64,000 nucleotides of DNA from Blepharisma japonicum (taxonomy: Eukaryota > Ciliophora > Heterotrichea > Heterotrichida > Blepharismidae), in the NCBI GenBank assembly GCA_949751835.1, contig CATKHK010000012.1, positions 186,001-250,000 on the forward strand. The letters are read 5' to 3'. The translations under genes and the position numbers were made by a program. Shown here piece after piece: positions 11,804 through 20,996 of this stretch. Numbering within the stretch: the first letter of the stretch is position 1; every line of letters begins with the position of its first letter. The notes under the pieces are model-generated. The model was given only the letters and a program-made list of their open reading frames with translations, was not told the origin of the DNA and made no database searches.

Positions 11804-12796
11804 TTAAGGGATTTTCTCAAGCACCAATAAATGAAATTCAGTTGGGGTACTTATCATTTCATCTGATAAATTTTTTTCAATCTCAGCATAAAAAAGATCT
11901 CTAATTTTTTCTTTCTCATCTTTAGAGATTATAAGAGCACTATTAAAATTTCCTTCAATAAAACTTTTGAACCCATTCGCTATATTGTTTTTATATTGTA
12001 TTTGCTCTTCTTTATTTGCATCCCTATATTCGTATTCCAATACAGAAATCAGGCTCAAACTTACAAGTTTAAATAATCCACTTACCTCCTCTATAAGTCT
12101 AATTACCTCCTCATGAGTTCTCCCATAAATATTGCTTCCAAATTTTTGTTTATCTTGTTCATTAATTACATTGTTGGCGTACAAATTGTTGATTGCATTA
12201 TTAATAGCTGCACAGCTTCCATTCTCTATATTTTTTGAAACAAAAACTAAAACCATCCTTCCATAATCTTCTAGTTCTCTATATCTGAGATTTAAAAAAA
12301 GCATCATATCTTCATGAGCTTGCCTTGATGCTCTTTCTTTAAAATTTTGATCATTGCTTGAGGATGGAAATATATGATCAGGTGCAAAAAGGGGTTTTGA
12401 CAAATAATGAATAGCTGATGCTGAATACGCAATATGGATTCAATTGGGTGGGAAAATTTGTGAGTAAAACGATCTACCTAGAGCATTGTAATATACATTT
12501 GGCAAGAAATGATAAGAAAATTCTGATAAATTTATGTTATTGTAAAGCGTACTCCAATTGTTTTCAGGTTTGTCATTATGAGTGATATTAATTGGCTTAG
12601 ATGAGAATTCTCTGAATTTATAAATTGTATGATAAAAAAGATATAAAGAATTATCTCCCTTTGAAGACCCATAATCAGAGATATTAATGCACGAGTTTCT
12701 AATATGGAGTAAACTTTCTAATAGTGCATCTTGAGATCCCATCAGCACTTTTAACTGAAATGGTAGCAGCTTTATACTCTTTTGTGCACTTACCAT
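11804..12796 (-). CDS. SABATH-type SAM-dependent carboxyl methyltransferase
   Basis: 330-aa protein resembling the SABATH family (Methyltransf_7), which methylates carboxyl groups of small acids such as salicylate or jasmonate in plants. Diagnostic stretches in order: DYGSSKGDNSL, matching the DLGCSSGPNT SAM-binding loop; FLPNVYYNALGRSFYSQIFPP, matching VPGSFYGRLFP; and IHIAYSASAIHYLSKP, matching LHFVHSSYSLHWLSQVP. One in-frame TGA supplies Trp in FPPNWIHIAYS, where plant enzymes usually have Ser. The N-terminus is shorter than the roughly 360-aa plant enzymes. The aromatic clamp residues are not conserved, so no substrate can be given. GTAAGTGCACAAAAG directly after the ATG could pass as a 15-nt intron but has no in-frame stop, so I keep it coding. 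Stop TAA. Confidence 0.78.
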
Positions 12797-12878
12797 GCTT
12801 GGATTAGTGTGGTTTATATCAAGACATACTTCATATTTTTATAAATGAGTCTTAGACTATAAACATAAATCTAATATG

Positions 12879-14339
12879 TTATTGCTGTTTGTTTTCTTCA
12901 TCTACAAATGGTACTCCATCAAGTGTCTCATGACTTTCTTCTTCTTGGCCAGCTGGCAAATATGAACCTCGCTTCGGATCAACCCTTTTTTTCTTTGCAT
13001 TGGGGTCTTTTGCTGGAATAAAGCTTCCCCTAACCGCATCTCCTCTTACTGTTCCAGGCTGCATCTGTGTACTTTCAGTTGGTATATTTCCAACACTGTT
13101 TAATCTCAACGTTCTTCTATCTTCAATATCCAAATTGTTCAAGCTCGAACTTGGCATAAGAGAGTTAATTTCGATTACTATAACAGAAATATCATCAATC
13201 ATAACGTCTTCATCCTCACAAATTCCATACCATCTATATCTAGACTCCTCAGCCAATAAATGAGCCATACTTGAATTTTCAGGCTAAATAAACATTACTG
13301 AAATCGGGTAAATTGTTTCTTTTCTTGCTGTTTTTAGTGACCTTCCTCTGAACTTTTCCACGAAATTAACAACCTCTATATTTTCCATAACATCCCACAC
13401 TCCATCACTTCCAGCAACAATAAACTGGTCTTTTTCAGGAAATAACTGAAAAGAGTGAAAAATTGGTGTAGAAATGACTCCACATTCTTTTCCAATTCCA
13501 TCACCTATAGACCGGCTCATTGCCAGTCCTGGGAGAGTTCCGTTCTTTTTCCATACTCTAAAAGGTCCTACTTTGTTTCCTCTGTCATCAGTAAGCTGTT
13601 GGACTTTTCCTCCTGCTTTTTGTATTCTTTCCAGCTCTTCCTGATGATTTGGTTTCTGATCAACAGTAAGTGCTAATGGATTTAAAATCCTGCTTGGTTC
13701 CACATATCTCTTATAAAGATTATTTTTGTCTACTCTTGGTGGCTGCTGTACTTCTTCGTTTTTCTTTGGGACAGTTGCTAAAATTGCCCTGGAATCCCCA
13801 ACAGAAGCTACATATAGTCCTGTTTCATCAATATACATGACGACTGCAGTGGTCCCAGAAATTAAAGGATCCACTTTGCTACTAGGCTGACTTAATGCAT
13901 GATCACATTCCTCTATAATGCTCTCTAATGACTCTTTAGGATGAGCTTTAAAATCACTGCTGTTGTTCTTAAAATATTCCTTCATAAATTTGTTGCAGAA
14001 TTCCACTACCTTCAGACCTTCACGGCCATGTCCGTCAAACAAAGCAGCTAGGATAGAGCCTTCTTTTTCAATAAAGAAAAGGTTGTCTTGGCATTCTTTT
14101 TCCATCATCCCTCGGGGATCTAAACCGGGAAGGACACATCCTGATATAAAAAATTTGTAAGGGCTTAACTGAATTTCTTGTGAATGCTGATAAACAGGAG
14201 AAGTTACTTTGAAATCGACTTTTTCATTATGAGTGACTCTGCCTGAATAGTCTCTTTCTTTGATTTTGATCGAGACAGACTCAGAATAAGAGAAAGTGTC
14301 AAAATTTTCAGAGGCTTTAGAACAAGAACAATTTCCCAT
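12879..14339 (-). CDS. PP2C-family Ser/Thr phosphatase, N-myristoylated
   Basis: Metal-dependent protein phosphatase (PPM/PP2C), 481 aa after removing a 15-nt intron (13284-13298) that joins ETIYPIS to PENSSMAHL. N-terminus MGNCSCSKASEN fits N-myristoylation at Gly2 plus palmitoylation of nearby cysteines, so membrane anchoring is likely. PP2C motifs in order: ECQDNLFFI (first metal Asp), LFDGHGREG, SGTTAVV, VASVGDSRAIL, LTVDQKPN, GLAMSRSIGDG, VAGSDGVWDVM and, after the intron, MIDDISVIVIEI, the last metal-site Asp. The usual RxxxED start of the domain is altered to KECQD. The C-terminal about 90 residues are low-complexity and contain repeated RGSF/SYxPA-like pieces. It diverges from the TPR gene at 14592. 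Confidence 0.93.
13284..13298 (-). other. 15-nt intron
   Basis: Minus strand GTAATGTTTATTTAG, phase 0, inside the PP2C domain. Splicing is required to reach the conserved DDISVIVIEI motif. Retention leaves TAG in frame. Confidence 0.93.
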
Positions 14340-14591
14340 AAATATGGAAAAGTGATTGAATAAGAAATTTATTAAAAATAGAAGAAAAATAAAGCAGTGA
14401 AAAATGATAAGTCTGAAATTTGAGTCATGTCAGGAAAAAATAATTCAAATTGGGCAACTTTGATCTAAAATTTAATATAAGTTTTAATTAGCAATTATTG
14501 CTGATAAACATTTGAAGATATTAAAGGAAATATAAAAATTATACCCCTTTTTGTAAAAAACAGGTCATTAGCAATAGTTTATCATTTTAAA

Positions 14592-15434
14592 ATGGCTAAG
14601 ACAAAGTTTTCTGCTCTTCTCCCAAATGAATTCAATAAAGAAAATCAAGGCACTGGAGTTTACGAAATAAAGCACATTTCATCTCACATTTATTCAGAGT
14701 CTGTCCTCAGGCCGAGAGACCCTAACCGCCCTTTTGTCATGAAATATTCCAAAGACTCTAAAGTCTACTACCCAATTCCCAAAGGAGATTCCTCTTACGC
14801 TCTTGGCAAAAAAGCCGAATATATCGAAAAAAATCTTGAAAAAGCTGCAGATCTTTACCTTAAAGCAGTTAACACAAATGATAGAGCTGAAAGTGCCATT
14901 AAGGACCTCGTAGGTGTTTTACATCAGCAAGGGAAAACTCTTGAAGCCCTTGAAATTCTCCAAAAACATGAAAATTTATTTGTCAACGAAATAGAAAAAT
15001 ATGAGAATATCTACAAAAATTTACACCAGCAGTTAATGTTTAAAGGGAACCGTTTCAACAAATTGTTGAAGATATCTCCAATCAAATCATTTGTTAAAGC
15101 CTCTTTTATTTCTTCACTATTTTCGAAGCCCCAAAGAATAAATAATATAAAAATCCATGATAAAGGATACGCGATTTTGAATTTTTCAAGCCACTCAGCA
15201 GCAAGGAAGACCTTGGAAAGCTTTAAATTTTGGGAAAAATACAAAATTGAATGGGTAAGTGTAGATGGAGAAGTGATTGGGGATGCGTATTTTAGAGGAG
15301 AAATTAAAGTGAAGAAGTCGAGAGTTTATAAAGAAAAAAAGGCAAAAAATTCTGAAGATGAGATTTTTGAGTTTTCTCAAAATGAAGCAGAAGAAATATT
15401 AGGCAAAGATTTATTAGATTGCCTAAATAATTAA
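14592..15434 (+). CDS. TPR protein similar to plant POLLENLESS3/MS5/SDI family
   Basis: 280-aa protein. Residues about 55-145 match the N-terminal TPR core of plant MS5/POLLENLESS3 and SDI proteins: YPIPKGDSSYALGKKAEYIE corresponds to KGDSPYVRAKHVQLVEKD, and YLKAVNTNDRAESAIKDLVG to FWAAINAGDRVDSALKDMAV. Plant members act in meiotic exit or sulfur starvation. Residues about 160-245 (KSFVKASFISSL, KGYAILNFSSHSAARKTLESF) read like a degenerate RRM fold; this is tentative. The tail is acidic and Lys-rich. No intron; stop TAA. It converges with the 802-aa gene. Confidence 0.7.
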   Translation: MAKTKFSALLPNEFNKENQGTGVYEIKHISSHIYSESVLRPRDPNRPFVMKYSKDSKVYYPIPKGDSSYALGKKAEYIEKNLEKAADLYLKAVNTNDRAESAIKDLVGVLHQQGKTLEALEILQKHENLFVNEIEKYENIYKNLHQQLMFKGNRFNKLLKISPIKSFVKASFISSLFSKPQRINNIKIHDKGYAILNFSSHSAARKTLESFKFWEKYKIEWVSVDGEVIGDAYFRGEIKVKKSRVYKEKKAKNSEDEIFEFSQNEAEEILGKDLLDCLNN

Positions 15435-15618
15435 TTAAATTTTAGATAAAAATAATATATCGTTAATTAATTGATAATTATTATACGAATCGAATCAGTC
15501 CAAATATCGATTAGACACTTAGCATCTTTGAGCATGTGGTGCGGAATATTTTATTTAACGGTTTCATTGAGGCTTTTTTCGGGATTTGATTTTCTACTTT
15601 TATATCTCCAGTGCTTCC

Positions 15619-18027
15619 TCATTTTGTTAGCTCATTATTTTTGTTTTTGGACTTTATTGAGTCACAAGTTGATCTTCTATTTAAATATCGATCAACATCT
15701 TTACTTATTTTTTTCTGCTTTTTCTTCGATTTTTTCATCTTTGCTAATTGAAGTTTTGGCATTATCTCTTTTTCAGTCTCTTCCATTGGCATAAAAATGC
15801 TTGAACGTCTACTCAGGGTGCTACTTTTCCTATCAGTTTCTAACGGTATCTCGCTTTCCATCCTTTTCAATTCATTTTTATTCAAATGAGGTGTATAATC
15901 ATATTCTCCAGATTTATTTCCAATTGTGCTGCTTTCATTATTTTTATTTCCAAGCATTTCCATTCATTGATCAGGTAATGGCTCACATCTATAATGATTT
16001 TCTTCAGGAAGATATACATCTAGTATTTTTTCAAGCCCAACTTTGAAATATTTCGTCTTTATCTTATGATCATTAGAAGCTCCAGTTATAAGAGAAATTT
16101 CCCCTACTAACTTGGAGTTTTCACCATAAAGATAAAGTCTTTTTTGGGAGCTCATGGCCTGCTTTGGAGATAAATAAAAAGGTAACTCAAAAAATAAAAA
16201 GGACTTTGAGTAGGCAATTTTGGATTCTCATGACCTGTCACGTGTGATACGTATTTCGATTTGAAAATTCTTAAAAAATGCTCTTGGGGATCTATCTGCT
16301 GATAAATAAAGATAATACAGTTTCATATATGGAATTTTTAATATTTGGAACCCTGATAAGTTTTCCAGAGGAAATACCGTGATGCTGTTATGAAATTTGA
16401 TACTTAAATACAAATCTTTATAAGTTTCATTAACCATTTCCAATTTGCCAAAATATATTAAAATTCTTCACTGATTTAAGGTTTGAGGTAAAAATTGCAA
16501 ATCAGGATCAGAAGTAGAAGACTTATCAATAGGAATATTCATTGTATTAGCTAATTCTTTTTCTATTTTAATAAGTTCGAGCTCACTGCTTATAAGTGTG
16601 AAGCAATAATCACAAACTCTGACTGACTGAGATAAAGTTTCAAAGTTTGCTACATTAGCATTTAAAGTATCAAATGGAGTGTTTCTTCGGCTTTCAATAT
16701 GCTCTTTGAAAATCACAATCATTCTTTCTGACACAAGATGATTGAGCTCTGACTGAGCATAATTCAATTTGCAAGATTTACAATGTGCTAAATAATAATT
16801 ACCATAATAAACAATTTCATCAACTTTACTCATTGACTTCACTTTAGCGTCCTTAATACTAGCTGGAGTTGAAAATTTCGGTGATGCTGAAAACCTTGCG
16901 TATTTATCAAAAAGAATCAATTCCTGCTTATTCAAGCTTGTTATATCAATTTTAAACCCTTTGCAATTACAAAGTCAAATTTTTCCACTTTGATCTCTTA
17001 TGAAATCAAGCACTATTTTTTCAAGCCTTATATCATATGATTTCTCTAAAAACCTAGCGATTTTTTTAGCTTCTACTTCATAGGGCCTCAATGCATGTCC
17101 TGTAACATTAACAATATCCCATGTATTTGGCAGCTTTGTGTCAATGATGAATTTTTTATAAGGGCTTAAAAACTCCATCTCATTAACATCATTTATAATT
17201 GCAATCCCCAAATTAGCTCTATGGTCTTTTTTGTAGCTTGAGAAAAATATTCTTGTAATTGATGGTCTATCTCCAGAAGTTCTTATATATCGTTGTAGCA
17301 GCACTGACTGTAGCTGTTCATGAGATTCAATTCTTGATCTAAACTGATCTCACATAAGTACACTTGATTTCATTCACAAATCGCCTCTTGCTCTAAAAAC
17401 AGCTGCAGCTTGATCCATTTCGCTATTTGACTGCCCTTTGTGACTCAGTACTTTTTTCATGAATTCATACAGTTTAAATGAAGTCTCACAATTAACGCAG
17501 CCCGTTTCATCTGTATATATTAAATAAGCTCTATCAGTCGTATAGTAACTTTCCGGTATATTAACTTTTAGCTTGTTAATGCTTCTTCTCCCATGAATCA
17601 AGCTTTCAAGAAAACCAAATCCAGGCTTAATCGGAGAATTTTTATAATAATCTTCAGGTGGCAGATGCTTTGTGATTCTTTCCAACTTTGCTTTAAATCT
17701 TGCATTGACTATTTCTTGATCTTCGTTTGAGTCTTTTTTTCTTGGGCTTTTGCTTGCAAGTCTCTGCAAATATTCAATATGCCTTTTTTCCCTTTGCTCT
17801 TGCTTTTCTTGTTCCAATAGGTTCTTCATTTTGTTTATTTGGTCATGAAGAGTTGGATCTCAATGCGTTGGAAACCCTGTTGTAGAAGCCAGAATATTAA
17901 CAAGATTGATATTTGCGTATTGATCAAAGTCTTCGTCAATAGGCTTTGGGTGTATCGGAACCATAGTAGTTGTGTTTCTGACGCGTGTCGATAAGTTCAC
18001 TTTTTCATCAATTAATTCATTTCACAT
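15619..18027 (-). CDS. Large hypothetical protein with Cys-pair motifs (802 aa)
   Basis: One frame from ATG 18027 (MWNELIDEKVN) to TAA, intron-free, crossing at least six in-frame TGA codons read as Trp (for example PTHWDPTL, RGDLWMKSS, GKIWLCNCKG, PDQWMEML). I do not recognise the family. Visible parts: a charged coiled-coil segment near 80-110 (EQEKQEQREKRHIEYLQRL); a domain ending in IVLDFIRDQSGKIWLCNCKGF; cysteine pairs CNC, HCKSC and VCDYC between about residues 345 and 480 that could bind zinc; and a basic low-complexity tail. It begins 25 bp downstream of the protease gene's stop on the same strand. The function is unknown. Confidence 0.85.
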
Positions 18028-18052
18028 TTTTTAAGAATTCAAATAGTTATTA

Positions 18053-18673
18053 TTATGTTTTAAATTTCATTACCCAGCCTTTGTCAGTCTCAGTGCAGTT
18101 TTTCTGTAGGAACTCTTTGGCTGTATTAATGGGTATATATCGCGATGGGCCACCGTGAGCAGGATTCGCCTTAATTCTTTCTGGGCTACAATATATATGG
18201 CCACGATTGACCCCAACGACTTCTCCTTTTGTGTTAACTAGCGGTCCACCACTTTGTCCATGCATCATTTCGACATTTGCAAATAAACTTACCCCGTCAG
18301 AGCCTTGGTAATATCCTTTACAGCCTAATAATGAATTTATAACAAGCCCATAATGAAAAACCTCTTCTCCAGACTTCAGATCTGAGCTATCTCCTAATTT
18401 AATATAATTATATGTGTGATGTCTTGGAAGCTGCAGTAAAGCTAAGTCATTTTCTTTTTCATAATCAATTACTTGTATGAATTCCCCTTCAGTTGTGGTC
18501 GCTTCGTAGTCTTTCAAACAGTGCGAAGTTGTCAATGCAAGTCCGCTGCTTGAGATTGCAAAAGCTGTTCCTCTTGACTGATTCGAAAATTTAATCGCAA
18601 TAAGGGTTGCTTTGGTTTCTTTATGATGAGCATAATAACAATATGCTAAAGAGCTTAATCCAAAAATCTTCAT
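18053..18673 (-). CDS. Trypsin-like (HtrA/DegP-type) serine protease, single domain
   Basis: 206-aa chymotrypsin-fold protease of the HtrA-like type. The triad is visible: His in ALTTSHCL, Asp in ENDLALLQL, Ser in MHGQSGGPLVNTKGEVVGVN. The start MKIFGLSSLAYCYYAHH may be a weak signal or mitochondrial targeting sequence. There is no PDZ domain, unlike canonical DegP/HtrA, so it is a stand-alone protease domain of roughly the minimal length. No intron. Its stop lies 25 bp before the ATG of the 802-aa gene on the same strand. Substrates are unknown. Confidence 0.85.
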   Translation of the reverse strand: MKIFGLSSLAYCYYAHHKETKATLIAIKFSNQSRGTAFAISSSGLALTTSHCLKDYEATTTEGEFIQVIDYEKENDLALLQLPRHHTYNYIKLGDSSDLKSGEEVFHYGLVINSLLGCKGYYQGSDGVSLFANVEMMHGQSGGPLVNTKGEVVGVNRGHIYCSPERIKANPAHGGPSRYIPINTAKEFLQKNCTETDKGWVMKFKT

Positions 18674-19369
18674 TATTTAATAATTATGCTTATGCTTTGG
18701 TATTCTTTGTATACAAAGAAAATCCTATCATTTAGCTTCCAGATTCTCTTAAGTATTTATTGACTGAGTTTTTGTCATAGAGGTCATCTTACCCATTTCG
18801 GATCCGGATAGAAAAGATGTATTCCTAGCTCTGAAAGATAAATGACTCCAAGCTTTCGTCAGCAACATCAAATTTTTCGTCAATCAGAGTATTTAAAAAT
18901 TCTTCTAAGATATTGAAGCCAAAGCTTTTTTAATTCTTAAGATATTATCAAGCTTTTTGAGATGAGAATAATATTGCCAAATTGGAGTTAATTTTTCCTA
19001 TTTATATGAAAAATATCTAAGTAAATTATTTTTTACTTTTTTATAATTACGCCGAAATTCTTCAATTGTACCAAAATTTTTATCATTTTGATATAATCTC
19101 CATGATTTTAACTTTTTATTTAAATGCAAATTAGTGAACCAATATGAGTATCGTTTTTCAAGAAGGTTGCGTTGAAGTATTATTAAAAATTATAAGAATA
19201 AAATGAACATAATACTGTAATCATGCCGGAAGTAATCAATTAAAAACTTAAAGAGTAGCTGAATGCTTCTTGCAAGTTATTTTGCAAACTTTTCCTGATG
19301 ATCTTTTACTTGGAATTTCATTTATTTTCATAAATTGATCATCAAAACACTTGAGATTTTATTAATAAA
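18674..19369. other. Long spacer, partly occupied by a gene relic
   Basis: About 700 bp between the protease gene and the divergently transcribed helicase gene. The middle holds the coding-like relic described at 18825-19189. The remainder (18674-18824, 19190-19369) is AT-rich and should contain both promoters; no RNA gene is seen. Confidence 0.6.
18825..19189 (-). pseudogene. Decayed protein-coding remnant, family unknown
   Basis: On the minus strand a convincing protein sequence appears without an intact ORF: YSYWFTNLHLNKKLKSWRLY, then GTIEEFRRNYKKVKNNLLRY, WQYYSHLKKLDNILRIKKAL, and in a second frame FGFNILEEFLNTLIDEKFDV. All three Trp codons are TGG, and the composition differs from the flanking AT-rich spacer. 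It has at least two breaks and no start codon. I cannot name the family. Confidence 0.5.
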
Positions 19370-20935
19370 ATGCTGAAAATTATGCGGCTGGCACGCTACT
19401 TCAGCACGATCCCAGAATCTTCCTTTAAAGCAGTAAGCGGCTTTGAACAGTTCAATTTCCCCAACTATGTTTTGGATGTATTTAAAGAAGCTGGCTACAC
19501 AGAGCCTACCCCGATTCAAGCTATGACTTGGCCAATAATTATGAAAGGAAAAGATCTTGTAGGTATTGCAAAGACCGGATCAGGTAAAACAATGGGATTT
19601 TTAGTTCCTTCATTGCTACACATCAAGTCTAAACCACCTGTTAAACGTGGAGAAGGCCCTCGAGTCCTCGTCCTCTCCCCAACTCGTGAACTGGCTTGCC
19701 AAATCGGCACTGAATGTGAGCTTTTTGAGCAAAAAACTCAAACAACATCTGTCTGCGTTTATGGTGGTGCAAACAAGTGGCTGCAAGCTCGTAAGCTCCG
19801 TCTAAACCCAGAAACAATCATTGCTACACCAGGCCGATTAATTGATTTTATGGATTCCAATGAGACTACTGTAAAGAACGTCAGCTATTTAGTCCTTGAT
19901 GAAGCTGACCGTATGCTTGATATGGGCTTTGAACCACAAATCCGCGAAATATTAAAATCAATCAAAGCTGCTCATCAAACCTTGATGTTCACTGCAACCT
20001 GGCCTAGAGAAATCCAAGGCTTATCAAGAGATTTTCTCATCAACCCTGAAGAAATCAGAATTGGCTCTGAAGATTTGACTGCAAACCCCGATATAGAGCA
20101 AACATTCGAGTTTATTCAGTCCGATACTGAAAAATTTTCAAAGCTGATTGATGTCTGCCATCAACACAAAAATGAAAAAATTCTCATTTTCTGTGAAACT
20201 AAGATGGAGTGCCAAAGACTTGCTGATAGGTTAAAGCACAACAGGATTAAAGCAGCAGAACTTCATGGAGACAAAGACCAGTATGATAGAGATCTTGTCA
20301 TGAAAAGCTATAAAAGAGGCGAAATCCATATTGTGGTTGCGACAGATGTAGCTTCCAGAGGATTGGATGTCAAAGATATCAAGCTTGTCATAAATTATTC
20401 CATGCCTAGAGAAACAGTCAGCTATGTACACAGAATTGGGAGAACAGGCAGGGCTGGAGCTAAAGGGAAAGCCTTGACTTTTTACTCAATGGAAAACCCA
20501 AAAATAGCTAAAGAACTTATTAAAATACTTCAGGGGGCTGGCCAAAAGGTGCCTTCAGAGCTTAAAGATTACGCAGCAGGATCATTTTCATCTTCATCAA
20601 AAAGTTCACTAGGGAGCAGCAGCTTCAAAAGAACAAAAAGTGCTGATTTTAGTGATGACTATGAGGATAGAGGATCATCAAGGGATAGATTTTCCGAGTA
20701 CACCCTAAGCAGAAGATCAGAAAGGCCTAAGAATGATGCAGAAGAGGAGCGAGAAACCAGGAGGCCAAAAATTTCAAGGACTAACTTTGATGAGGATGAA
20801 TTAGAGGAAAGAATACCAAGACGGTCCAGATCTAAACCTTCATTTGATGAGGAAGAAGATACACAAGTTGACCAAGAGAGAAGCACAAAGAAAAGAGTGT
20901 CGAGTTTCAGAAGAAGAGAGGACGAAGATGAATAG
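19370..20935 (+). CDS. DEAD-box ATP-dependent RNA helicase (DDX5/Dbp2-like)
   Basis: 521-aa DEAD-box helicase. Motifs in order: Q motif FPNYVLDVFKEAGYTEPTPIQ, motif I AKTGSGKT (near residue 70), Ia PTRELA, Ib TPGRL, II LDEADRMLDMGFEPQI, III FTATWP, IV ILIFCETK, V ATDVASRGLD, VI HRIGRTGRAG. Motif III reads TAT rather than SAT. The best match is the Dbp2/DDX5 group. The N-terminus MLKIMRLARYFSTIPESS is basic and hydroxylated, suggesting possible mitochondrial import. The last 110 residues are Ser/Arg/Glu-rich and disordered, probably RNA-binding. No intron; stop TAG. It converges with the DUF229 gene with 61 bp between. Confidence 0.95.
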   Translation: MLKIMRLARYFSTIPESSFKAVSGFEQFNFPNYVLDVFKEAGYTEPTPIQAMTWPIIMKGKDLVGIAKTGSGKTMGFLVPSLLHIKSKPPVKRGEGPRVLVLSPTRELACQIGTECELFEQKTQTTSVCVYGGANKWLQARKLRLNPETIIATPGRLIDFMDSNETTVKNVSYLVLDEADRMLDMGFEPQIREILKSIKAAHQTLMFTATWPREIQGLSRDFLINPEEIRIGSEDLTANPDIEQTFEFIQSDTEKFSKLIDVCHQHKNEKILIFCETKMECQRLADRLKHNRIKAAELHGDKDQYDRDLVMKSYKRGEIHIVVATDVASRGLDVKDIKLVINYSMPRETVSYVHRIGRTGRAGAKGKALTFYSMENPKIAKELIKILQGAGQKVPSELKDYAAGSFSSSSKSSLGSSSFKRTKSADFSDDYEDRGSSRDRFSEYTLSRRSERPKNDAEEERETRRPKISRTNFDEDELEERIPRRSRSKPSFDEEEDTQVDQERSTKKRVSSFRRREDEDE

Positions 20936-20996
20936 TAATAAATAAATGTTTATTATGGAATTTAAGCTTTTGGATTTATACTAGTAAAGATGAAAT

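Noticed and set aside
12781-12795. GTAAGTGCACAAAAG right after the methyltransferase ATG as a 15-nt intron
   Set aside because: It is in frame, contains no stop, is not AT-rich and ends AAAG; all other introns here carry an in-frame stop. Kept as coding.
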